A stretch of DNA of 15,261 nucleotides, from NCBI GenBank assembly GCA_938092125.1, contig CALKMQ010000107.1, positions 1 to 15,261 of the forward strand, in the 5' to 3' direction. Under the pieces are notes generated by a model. It did not search any database, was not told the origin of the DNA, and was given only the letters and a program-made list of their open reading frames with translations. This DNA comes from an uncultured bacterium (GTDB taxonomy: Bacteria > Fidelibacterota > Marinisomatia > Marinisomatales > UBA1611). Shown here piece by piece: positions 6,011-13,800 of the stretch (position 1 is its first letter; every line of letters starts with the position of its first letter). Both the position numbers and the translations under genes were made by a program.

Positions 6011-6058
6011 CATTATATTGTTTAAATATTTTATTTCAATAATCAGTAAAAGGAAGTC

Positions 6059-6568
6059 ATGTTTTTAAAAATAATAATACTATCTTACGCATTTACGATT
6101 GCCCTTGCCCAAAACACCAAACTAATTCAACCAACAATATCATCAGGGTTTGTTCAAAACGATGTCTTAAAAGGGACATTGGGACAAACATTCTTTCAAA
6201 AGTTTGAATCTGATAATGTTGGTTTAAATGCTGGATTCTGGGGTGGGGTTCAATCTATTACCCTTGATGTAGAAAATGACGTATTACCTACTGAATTTTC
6301 ACTATCAAAGGCATATCCTAACCCTTTTAATCCAACGGTTAATTTAGATATTGAAATACCTAAAGAAAGTGAAATGGAATTTTTCATTTATAATCTTTTG
6401 GGTAATCAAGTGTTCAAGCATACAGAATCGTTTAAGCAAGCTGGTAAATATAGGTTTAGATGGAATGGGCTTAGTAATGGTGGTAAACAGATACCTAGTG
6501 GTATTTACCTTATTGCTATGCGGTACGATTCAAAAATTCACACACAAAAAATAACTTTTTTACAGTAG
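6059..6568 (+). CDS. Small secreted protein with divergent T9SS sorting domain
   Basis: This 169-aa protein has a signal peptide at residues 1-18 (MFLKIIILSYAFTIALAQ). Residues about 25-63 (ISSGFVQND, LKGTLGQTF, VGLNAGFWGG) resemble a short motif region common in secreted proteins of FCB bacteria, of the form 'SSG...L.GTIGQ......L.GGFW'. Residues about 80-169 are a sorting domain (AYPNPFNP, MEFFIYNLLGNQV, AGKYRFRWNG, SGIYLIAMR). This domain is clearly more divergent than the three near-identical ones elsewhere in the window. There is almost no cargo, so a structural or partner role is plausible. AGGA upstream supports ATG 6059. It forms an operon with the next gene, whose Shine-Dalgarno site overlaps this stop codon. 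Confidence 0.8.
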   Translation: MFLKIIILSYAFTIALAQNTKLIQPTISSGFVQNDVLKGTLGQTFFQKFESDNVGLNAGFWGGVQSITLDVENDVLPTEFSLSKAYPNPFNPTVNLDIEIPKESEMEFFIYNLLGNQVFKHTESFKQAGKYRFRWNGLSNGGKQIPSGIYLIAMRYDSKIHTQKITFLQ

Positions 6569-6571
6569 GAG
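6567..6571 (+). promoter_or_regulatory. Shine-Dalgarno AGGAG overlapping the upstream stop codon
   Basis: AGGAG is built from the last two bases of the TAG stop of the 6059 gene plus three more, with 6 nt to ATG 6578. It is the strongest Shine-Dalgarno in the window and implies coupled translation of the two genes. Confidence 0.7.
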
Positions 6572-6577
6572 AAAACC

Positions 6578-7945
6578 ATGGAAAAGCTACTATTAATTAT
6601 TGCACTTTTTATAACAACTATCTCAGCTCAGGTATTAGAAAATTCCGTTCCAATGAATCTATCTTTTCAGGGCGTATTATCTAGTTCAGATGGTACAATC
6701 TATGAAGATGGAGAGTATGAGTTAACATTTAGAATTATATTCCCATCATTACAAGGTGTTGAGATAAACATTTGGGAAGAAACTCAATCTGTGTTTGTTG
6801 CAAATGGACTTTTTTCTAAGGTCTTAGGCTCTGTTGAAGAATTACCAGCTATAATACCTGGTAATGCAGAATTGGAAGTTCAAGTTGGTGAAGAAGTATT
6901 AACACCAAGAACGACCTTTACATCAGTGCCTTTTTCGATAGCTTCAAATTTTGCAGCTATATCTGGTAGAGCTCAAGTTGCTGACAGTTCTAACTATTCA
7001 ATGCGTGCTGATTCTTCCATGTTTGCATGGCAATCTCAACATGCCATTTATGCGGATACTGCAATGGTTGCTATGAATGCTCCAATGGCTGGTAGTGCAA
7101 TGTATGCTGGTTATTCAGACACAAGCGGTTTTAGTTATCAATCTACACATTCAACTTACTCAGATTCAAGCATGTATAGTGGAAGTGCTGGACAAGCAAT
7201 ACATGCAAATTATGCTACGCAATCAGATACAAGCGTTTACTCTTATAACTCTATGGTATCAGTTTACGCAGATACAGCAGTTTTTGTAGGTGAATCAATA
7301 CATTCTATATACTCAGATTCATCATTAGTGAGTTTGAATTCAATGTCATCTATATATGCAGATAGTAGCACGTTCGCAGGATTTTCAGATTCATCTATAT
7401 CAAGTTTTTCAGCAATACATTCAGACACAGCGCATTTTGTAGTCGGTTATACACCTACAAGTAGCCTTGGTGCTGTTGCACTATCAAATGATTACAATGA
7501 TTTAACAAATTTACCTGATTTAGGCGATGGTCCAGGTGTTAGCTCTAAATATATGGAAGTGACTTTTGATATATCTGTTGGTGAAATAGACTCAGATTGG
7601 GGGGTATCAATACCTAGTCCATTAGATATAGACGAATTAATTGGACATAACAATGATTGGTTTTTATTTGAAATTATTAGAGTTGTTAATTATGTTGGTG
7701 ATAATGGTAGCGTAAGCATAGGAAAAGTGAATATTGGTAACCAATCTAGTATACCAAGTACCGCTGAGCATTTTGCAGATAATAGCTATTGGGAAATATG
7801 GCTAAATGATGGAGTTAGTAGGGTTGCTACAAATTACAGTCAATTTTATTCTTATAGCTTATCTGGTCAACATGTATTAGATGTGAGTAGCATGGCTACT
7901 GGTACTATTACAATTTTGATGAAAGTAACATCTGATTGGAATTAA
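6578..7945 (+). CDS. Secreted fibre-like protein with [Ala/Ser]-x-x triplet stalk
   Basis: This 455-aa protein has a signal peptide at residues 1-18 (MEKLLLIIALFITTISAQ). Residues about 24-118 are a beta-rich head domain of a type seen before tail-fibre-like repeats (MNLSFQGVLSSSDG, ELTFRIIF, IWEETQSVFVANGLFSKVLG, LTPRTTFTSVPFSIA). Residues 120-287 are 56 consecutive triplets with Ala or Ser in first position in 55 of them. DS/DT pairs recur mostly every 15 residues, and always at multiples of three. A tail-fibre-like link (YNDLTNLP) follows, then a C-terminal domain of about 140 residues that I do not recognise. It lacks a T9SS sorting domain, unlike its operon partner. A trimeric fibrous surface appendage is inferred. 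Collagen-like or phage-tail ancestry are alternatives. Confidence 0.8.
   Translation: MEKLLLIIALFITTISAQVLENSVPMNLSFQGVLSSSDGTIYEDGEYELTFRIIFPSLQGVEINIWEETQSVFVANGLFSKVLGSVEELPAIIPGNAELEVQVGEEVLTPRTTFTSVPFSIASNFAAISGRAQVADSSNYSMRADSSMFAWQSQHAIYADTAMVAMNAPMAGSAMYAGYSDTSGFSYQSTHSTYSDSSMYSGSAGQAIHANYATQSDTSVYSYNSMVSVYADTAVFVGESIHSIYSDSSLVSLNSMSSIYADSSTFAGFSDSSISSFSAIHSDTAHFVVGYTPTSSLGAVALSNDYNDLTNLPDLGDGPGVSSKYMEVTFDISVGEIDSDWGVSIPSPLDIDELIGHNNDWFLFEIIRVVNYVGDNGSVSIGKVNIGNQSSIPSTAEHFADNSYWEIWLNDGVSRVATNYSQFYSYSLSGQHVLDVSSMATGTITILMKVTSDWN
6935..7438 (+). repeat. Protein-level triplet repeat region ([AS]-x-x)56
   Basis: This marks the part of the fibre-like gene encoding residues 120-287. Every codon triplet begins with Ala or Ser except one Val (AVF-VGE-SIH). 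Second positions include D, I, M, G and V; third positions are often Y, S, T, H or F. At DNA level the units are degenerate, so the periodicity seems to be kept by selection on the protein and not by recent duplication. Confidence 0.8.
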
Positions 7946-7977
7946 AAGAACGCCTAAAAAAAGACTTTATTTTTTTT

Positions 7978-8043
7978 CTAAGGATTTTTCTATTAAGACT
8001 TTGAGAGTCACATCAATACACACTACTCTCTAAAAACTCATAC
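7978..8043 (+). repeat. Diverged intergenic repeat, copy 2
   Basis: This is the partner of 1021-1087: about 70% identity over 66-67 nt with one gap. It begins CTAAGG after a T8 run and ends CTCATAC. It lies between the fibre-like gene and the esterase promoter region. The T-rich upstream part could act as a weak terminator, but no GC-rich stem is present. Confidence 0.45.
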
Positions 8044-8063
8044 GTATTATTAAATGATTAATG

Positions 8064-8071
8064 TAATTTTG
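8064..8071 (+). promoter_or_regulatory. TAnnTTTG-like -7 box (TAATTTTG)
   Basis: The octamer ends 5 nt before ATG 8077, which would give a leaderless or near-leaderless esterase mRNA. No Shine-Dalgarno site is visible before this start, consistent with that reading. Confidence 0.4.
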
Positions 8072-8076
8072 TATCT

Positions 8077-8979
8077 ATGAAAAAAGCATATATACTAACC
8101 ATATTATCTTTATTAATTCTCTTCTCTTGCTCGTTAGAATTCACTAAAGAAAAAGACAATTGGGATAAAGGTATAATCAGCAATGAAAATGCAATCATAA
8201 TCGAATATGATGGGCTTGATAGGGAATATATATTACATGTCCCAAGCTCTTACAGTGGCAATCTTCCTGTTCCGTTGGTATTTAATTTTCATGGTGGTAG
8301 TGGAACAGCTACAGGTCAGAGGTACCTATCTAAAATGGATCAGGTGGCTGATACCGCTGGGTTTATTGTTGCATATCCGCAAGGTTCGTACCTAAACGGT
8401 ATTTCATATTGGAACTCAATGATCGCAACTGAGGGAAGCAAGGGCACTACTGATGATATTGGTTTTATATCTTTTTTAATCGATGATATTTCTTCAAACT
8501 ATAATATTGATCTAGAAAAGGTATATGCTTGCGGCTATTCAAATGGAGGAGATATATCAATTTCGCTAGCTTGTTATTTAAGTAGTAGAATCTCCGCTGC
8601 AGCTCCAGTATCTGGATTAATGTCGCTGGAGTCTGATAGCTTATGTCAACCACAAGAAAGCACTGGAATTTTTTTAATAAATGGAACTGCGGATAATTCA
8701 CGGCCTTACAATGGAATAAATGACTATTATTTATCAGTTGATAGCGCACTGCATTATTGGTCAAATCACCATCAATCTGATTCAACGAATATTAAAAATT
8801 TTGTAGATGGTAATAATAATAATATTGATCACTATGAATATTTTGGCTTAAATGATCTTTCGTATTTGGAGCATTATAAAATCATTAATGGAGGACATGA
8901 CTGGTTTAATTTGAGTGTGAATGGTAAAAATATTGATCAGGTTATATGGCAGTTCTTTTCCAATACTAGGAATAATTAA
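8077..8979 (+). CDS. Lipoprotein esterase, PHB-depolymerase/LpqC-like (alpha/beta-hydrolase)
   Basis: This 300-aa protein has a lipoprotein signal (MKKAYILTILSLLILFSC, lipobox Cys18). From about residue 38 it shows the alpha/beta-hydrolase layout of carbohydrate-esterase-1 and polyhydroxybutyrate-depolymerase-like enzymes: EYILHVPSSY, LVFNFHGGSGTA (oxyanion region, 68-79), the nucleophile elbow GYSNGG (Ser155), LACYLSSRISAAAPVSG, NGTADNSRPYNG (candidate Asp206) and NGGHDW (candidate His274). It should hydrolyse ester bonds, in feruloyl or acetyl sugars or in polyesters, at the cell envelope; the substrate is not readable. Its own promoter-like box lies 5 nt upstream. The following gap of about 200 nt separates it from a second, unrelated hydrolase. 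Confidence 0.88.
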   Translation: MKKAYILTILSLLILFSCSLEFTKEKDNWDKGIISNENAIIIEYDGLDREYILHVPSSYSGNLPVPLVFNFHGGSGTATGQRYLSKMDQVADTAGFIVAYPQGSYLNGISYWNSMIATEGSKGTTDDIGFISFLIDDISSNYNIDLEKVYACGYSNGGDISISLACYLSSRISAAAPVSGLMSLESDSLCQPQESTGIFLINGTADNSRPYNGINDYYLSVDSALHYWSNHHQSDSTNIKNFVDGNNNNIDHYEYFGLNDLSYLEHYKIINGGHDWFNLSVNGKNIDQVIWQFFSNTRNN

Positions 8980-9100
8980 GAGCATTAACCAAACCCGTCA
9001 ATAAAAACGTTTTAAAAAAAAGCATGTTTAATATTATTAAAATCCAAATAATTCTAAATTGAAGTTTTTTGCCTGCTCTAAACACCTTAATAGCAAAAGG

Positions 9101-9181
9101 ATGCATGAAAGATACAAGAATACACTTGGTGATGTGACAGGTATTAGGGAAATGATTAGAAACGAATTCAAGAATAAATGA
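9101..9181 (+). CDS. Unrecognised 26-codon ORF overlapping the lipase start
   Basis: Reading from ATG 9101 to TGA 9179-9181 encodes MHERYKNTLGDVTGIREMIR and six more residues. The frame stays open upstream to about 9041, so it could be the 3' fragment of a lost gene. Its stop overlaps the next start (ATGA), the same stop-start arrangement seen at the other signal-peptide repeats. AAGG sits immediately before the ATG, too close for a good ribosome-binding site. The rest of 8980-9177 shows no other feature. Confidence 0.25.
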   Translation: MHERYKNTLGDVTGIREMIRNEFKNK

Positions 9182-9921
9182 AAAAATATTTATTCATCAT
9201 TTTATTGCTTGGGGTTTGCTTTGGGCATGATAAAAAAACGATTTCATTGTCAAAATTATCCGTAGACAAATCCAATTATGATGAATATCTAATAAATAGA
9301 TCAGTAGGTTTTCATAAAATCAACGGTTTTGATTATCTAGATTCTACAATTGGAATAATATTAGTTCACGGCTTCTATCCTAAAAAATGGGACACTAAAG
9401 GTTTTGAATGGGTTACACCAATTTTAAAATTATCTAAAAGTGGCGTACCAATGTGGTTCTATAGGTATAAGTGGAATGAGTGCCCATTAACTATTCACGA
9501 TATCATGTCAAAAAACTTAAAAACTTTAATAAAATCAAATAAAGATCTGAAATCTGTAATAATCGTTGGTCATAGTTTTGGCGGACTAATTACAACCCTT
9601 TTATCTGAAAGTTGGGATAGTAAATTTCCAATTAAAACACATGCGGTTGCAACAGGATTAGCAAGGATAGATAAGGATATAAGTCATAAAGATTGTCAGA
9701 ACCCTAAAAAGGATAAATATACTATTGCACCAAATGTTAAATATATTCAATGGGCAACAATAAAGCATCAAGATGGAATCTTTAAACATTTAAAACAAGA
9801 TCCACAAAAAGTTGAAATTATTAATGGTAAGCGTATATCATTACCGAAAAAATATAATGGTATAAGAATTGGTCACAACTCATCACTGTTATATGTTATA
9901 GATAATTTTACTAGGCATTAA
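9178..9921 (+). CDS. Secreted lipase-like alpha/beta-hydrolase
   Basis: This 247-aa protein begins with the repeated signal peptide in its most diverged intact form (MKKYLFIILLLGVCFG, copy S4), so it should be exported. GIILVHGFYPKKW (59-71) is the oxyanion-hole region. SVIIVGHSFGGLITTLL (126-142) holds the nucleophile elbow with Ser133. Candidate acid and base are Asp199 (IKHQDGIF) and His233 (IGHNSSL). The pattern fits lipases or triacylglycerol-hydrolase-like enzymes, including the PGAP1-like group. The substrate is unknown. There is no sorting domain, so the product may be periplasmic or freely secreted. The sequence AAGAATAA just before the start is also found before the nuclease gene at 10843. 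Confidence 0.8.
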   Translation: MKKYLFIILLLGVCFGHDKKTISLSKLSVDKSNYDEYLINRSVGFHKINGFDYLDSTIGIILVHGFYPKKWDTKGFEWVTPILKLSKSGVPMWFYRYKWNECPLTIHDIMSKNLKTLIKSNKDLKSVIIVGHSFGGLITTLLSESWDSKFPIKTHAVATGLARIDKDISHKDCQNPKKDKYTIAPNVKYIQWATIKHQDGIFKHLKQDPQKVEIINGKRISLPKKYNGIRIGHNSSLLYVIDNFTRH

Positions 9922-9936
9922 AACTTCTTAAAAAAA

Positions 9937-9984
9937 ATGAGAAAATACCTATTCATCGTTTTATTGGTTGGATTTCGCATTTAA
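9937..9984 (+). pseudogene. 15-codon signal-peptide stub (repeat copy S5)
   Basis: Sixteen nt after the lipase stop, a further copy of the signal-peptide start encodes MRKYLFIVLLVGFRI and then stops. Only a few nucleotides differ from S2 and S3 over the first 36. There is no cargo. It is most likely the remnant of a deleted gene, or a recombination footprint. The convergent gene at 10036-10389 begins downstream on the other strand. Confidence 0.6.
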
Positions 9985-10035
9985 GATAAGGAGCAGAAAA
10001 GACTTATCATCAAACTAATATTGTGATTATTTTTA

Positions 10036-10389
10036 TTATGTTAAACTATTAAATGTAAAGTACACAATAAAAAAACATAGTCCTAAAACCGCAAAGGCCG
10101 GAATTGTTTTTTGCAACGGGTTTTTCACCATATAGTGCGTCCAGAGAGCACCGAGCATAAGGACAATAATTCCTAAACAACCTAAAATGATTAATTCGTT
10201 ACTATTTTGCATAATCATTGCAGAAAAAGACAACATTAATACCCCTATAAAATCACGGAACCAATATGGGAATGTGTAGCCTTCAAATTCTTTAACCATG
10301 TTTTCGTACCTGACTACCCAGACAAAGAATAAAGATATACTTAATATGATTTTAAACATTTCTAGCAGTATACTGGTGTAAACGGACAT
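10036..10389 (-). CDS. Small four-helix membrane protein, DoxX-like
   Basis: This 117-aa protein has four predicted membrane segments at about 5-26, 46-62, 66-87 and 95-114. The stretch RYENMVKEFEGYTFPYWFRD, followed by a Gly and hydrophobic residues (IGVLMLSFSAMIM), and the later HYMVKNPLQKTIPAFAVLGL resemble DoxX-like integral membrane proteins. Members of that broad group have varied or unknown functions, so no reaction is assigned. It is transcribed opposite to its neighbours and alone. Only a weak AAAGTGA lies upstream of the ATG at 10389. The start agrees with the first membrane segment. Confidence 0.65.
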   Translation of the reverse strand: MSVYTSILLEMFKIILSISLFFVWVVRYENMVKEFEGYTFPYWFRDFIGVLMLSFSAMIMQNSNELIILGCLGIIVLMLGALWTHYMVKNPLQKTIPAFAVLGLCFFIVYFTFNSLT

Positions 10390-10512
10390 TTAATTCACTT
10401 TCTATTATTTAAAGAATTATTTATAAAACTTTGGATGTAATTTTTTTCGCTAACAGAAATACAATAAATATTTCAAAGTATTAATTGTATTATTATATCA
10501 GGAATCATCTAG

Positions 10513-10584
10513 ATGGATAATTTACTATGTTTTTGTATAAAATATAAAAATATTCAAATGAGGTGCATATGTCCACATACTTAA
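10513..10584 (+). CDS. Possible Cys-rich 23-codon micro-ORF
   Basis: Reading from ATG 10513 to TAA 10582-10584 gives a peptide with CFC and CIC pairs separated by nine residues and a following His (CICPHT). AGGA lies 9 nt upstream. It is located between the divergent start of the DoxX-like gene and the 75-aa gene. A Cys-pair/His layout can bind zinc, but an ORF this short can arise by chance. The rest of 10390-10608 is AT-rich with no promoter box I can support. Confidence 0.2.
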   Translation: MDNLLCFCIKYKNIQMRCICPHT

Positions 10585-10608
10585 TAATTTATAAATAATA
10601 GGGTATCT

Positions 10609-10836
10609 ATGTTTTTGGCAACACACCTTATTGCACTATCTTTTGTAGATTTAATCATGAATCCACTTAAAAAATCTGCTATCGGTTCTGTATTACTTTT
10701 AACCTCTTTTATAAAATATTATAGAGAACCTGAGATATTTTCATCAGCGGCTATATTTTTAATTTTAGGCTCTTTGGCAGTTTATTTTGAGTTTGGTAGC
10801 GATAGCTTCAAATCTAAAGAGGTCAATGATGAGTAA
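10609..10836 (+). CDS. 75-aa hypothetical membrane protein
   Basis: This is a short hydrophobic protein with possible membrane segments at about 3-18, 24-36 and 44-61, and a charged C-terminus (FKSKEVNDE). I do not recognise a family. AGGG sits 5 nt upstream of the ATG. The sequence TAGGGTATCTATGTT at the start resembles TAGGGCATCTATGTT in leader module A, and the opening MFLATHLIAL is loosely similar to the leader MLLSRHFLLL. It may therefore descend from the same leader element. It lies 6 nt before the nuclease gene, so translational coupling is likely. Confidence 0.55.
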   Translation: MFLATHLIALSFVDLIMNPLKKSAIGSVLLLTSFIKYYREPEIFSSAAIFLILGSLAVYFEFGSDSFKSKEVNDE

Positions 10837-10842
10837 GAATAA

Positions 10843-13800
10843 ATGAAAAATTATTTAATCAGTGTTTTACTATCAAGCTCTTTATCTTTTTCACAAGAAA
10901 TTATTGGCGGAGTTGGTTCTGCAGGTCAACCACTTTTAGACTATGTTGTTTTAAATTATAAAACTTCATCAACTTTAGGTTACAATAATGCAAGGGATGT
11001 AATGTATTCAATCATTGATCTAGAAGATGATAATTCTCTTAAAGGTATTTATACTAATTATACGATCTATATTGATCCGACTCAAGATCCTAGGCCGCAA
11101 ACAAATGCTTCTAATATGAATTGTGAACATTCTTGGCCTCAGAGTATGGGGGCTGGATCTGAACCACAGAAAAGCGATTTACACCATCTCTATCCAACTC
11201 GAGGAAATGTTAATTCATCTCGAGGAAACAAACCTTTTGCAGATATTGACGACAATGACACCGATAAGTGGTGGAGGTTTGATTATTATGAAACTAGCAT
11301 ACCGAATGAATTTATTGATGAGTTTTCAGAAGTAGATAACGGTAATGGAGTATTCGAACCAAGAGAAGATGTGAAAGGGAATATTGCCAGGAGCATGTTT
11401 TATTTTTATACAATGTATAACGAGGTTGCTGATACAAACTTTTTTAACATACAGAAAGAAACATTATATGCTTGGCATAGGCAAGATCCAACAGATGCTA
11501 ATGAATTAAATCGTACCATGGCTATAGCTGGATATCAAGAAAATAAGCCAAATCCATATGTAGTAGACTCAACTCTAGTGCGCAGAATTTGGTTTGAAGA
11601 AGAATCTAGATCTATGTGGTATATATCTACTGATGGATCAGACGTTACTGGCGATGGATCAGAACATAACCCTTTTGCTACGATTCAGAACGGTGTTGAC
11701 TCTGCAAATGACAATGACACTATTTTTGTGTTGGCAGGATTATATCTTGAAAATATTAACTGGTCTATGGCAAATAATATTAGACTAATAGGTTCTCACA
11801 TGGATTCAACCATTATAGATGGAGGCGGAGTAGGCAAAGTAATTGATAATTCTGATGAAACCGCCCACCCAATTGAGATCAGTAACCTTACGGTCCAGAA
11901 TGGGTATTCAACTGAGAAAGGAAGCGGAATAAGCTTAAAGATGGTTGGTGATATTTTGTTAAAAAATATCAAAGTAGATAATAATCAAGCTCGTATTGGG
12001 GCAGGGGTATACATCGAAGGCGAAGGATCATCCTCTCTCATACCAACAACTTTGTATATCGAAAACTCTGTTATTTCAAACAATAGCGCTACGACTTATG
12101 GCGGAGGTATTTCGTTATCTGGAGCTATTATATCTTCGATTATGAAGAGCGTTACCGTTGTTAATAATTCCGCAGTTGATGGAGGAGGAGGTATTAGTGC
12201 TGGTTCAATGGGCGATTACGCTATTGTTGTTAATTCAATTTTTTGGAATAACCAACCGACAAACGCAGACGGCATGATTTTTCCATATTATTCAAATATT
12301 GATATACCCATTGGCATTAATAATCTATACACTGATCCTTTATTTGTTGTTGGTGATACTAATTTCAACCTTTCGGACAGTTCACCTTGTATCGACGCGG
12401 GAACTAATTTTTTGGTTGTTGATCTATCGAACCAGATGCTCCCAGGTCCTATACCTGATACTTTGGTAAATTTAGCTCCTGATTCATATATTGGTATTAA
12501 GCCAGACATGGGCGCCTTCGAATCTACTTTCAGTTCGGTAGAGACTTGTATTGCAAATAATGGAACTGTTGGTGTCGAATTATGGAGTGAGTGTTATTCG
12601 ATTCAGGAAACTACAAACATAACTCTTTCGGGTAATCCCGTTAATGGTATTTTAGATCTAGGCGTAATTCCTCCGCAAATAGGTAACTTAATAAATTTAG
12701 ATACACTATCATTTCAATTTTGCGGATTTACTGGTTCAATACCACCCGAAATTGGAAACTTAATAAATTTAAAAAGTTTAAGTATAGTGTTTAGTGGATT
12801 AACTGGTTCTATTCCTTCTGAGGTGGGAAACCTTCCTAACTTAAACAGTCTCACTTTACATTCTAATCTACTGACGGGTGCAATTCCACCTGCGATAGGA
12901 AACCTGACAAACTTAACTAAGTTACAATTATCGCATAACCAATTAACGGGGTCTATTCCACCTGAAATTGGGAACCTGACTAGTCTCAGTATACTTCATT
13001 TAAATGAGAATAGCTTAACTGGAGAACTCCCCTCAGAAATGTATAATTTAATTAATCTGAGTGGGGGACATTCATCCGGAGCGGGACCTCTTAGCTGGAC
13101 AAATGGCTTGGATGTCTCTAATAATCTACTTAGAGGAGAAATTTCTTCTGCAATAGGCAACTTAGTAAATATTGTTTCAATGGATTTTTCACAAAATCAA
13201 TTCACTGGCTCCATTCCAGCTGAAATTGGCAACCTAAATAATCTTTGGGGTTTAGCGTTGGACTCTAATCAATTCTCAGGGTCAATTCCCTCAGAATTAT
13301 GGGACCAATTAAATTATATAGAAATATTAGATTTGTCTTTTAATCAGTTTTCAGGAGATATCCCTGAAAATATTTGTTCACTGGGTATTCCGGGGGTTAC
13401 TTTTGATATTTCTAACAATCAAATCTGCCCACCTTATCCATCATGTATCGAAGATTACATTGGAGAACAAGATACTTTAGCTTGTATCCCTTCTTGGAAT
13501 TTTTCAATCAATGAACCATCCATTCAAATTAGTGGAGATGATAGTCAATGGAATCCAGGTGAATCATTGCAAATAGAAATGGATTTTTGTAATAATTCGG
13601 ATATTGCTCATGGTTGGTATCCAGGCATAGTCCTAGAAGCAGATACTAATTTAGTATCAATCTCTAATGACCATTTTTGGTTTTTTGGTATTCCTCCTAA
13701 TAGTTGTAACATGGCAATATTTGATATCCTTGCCGATTCGACAATTAACTTTGATACTTTAGTATCCTTCATAGCTTATGCTGAGGCATTAAATTGTCAA

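Noticed and set aside
8465..8785. Minus-strand ORF of 106 codons opposite the esterase
   Set aside because: The plus-strand frame carries the complete catalytic motifs (GYSNGG, GGHDW). The minus-strand product has no coherent domain or start signal.
12288..12509. Minus-strand ORF of 73 codons within the nuclease fusion
   Set aside because: It is contained in the continuous plus-strand frame linking the beta-helix and LRR regions, with no independent evidence.
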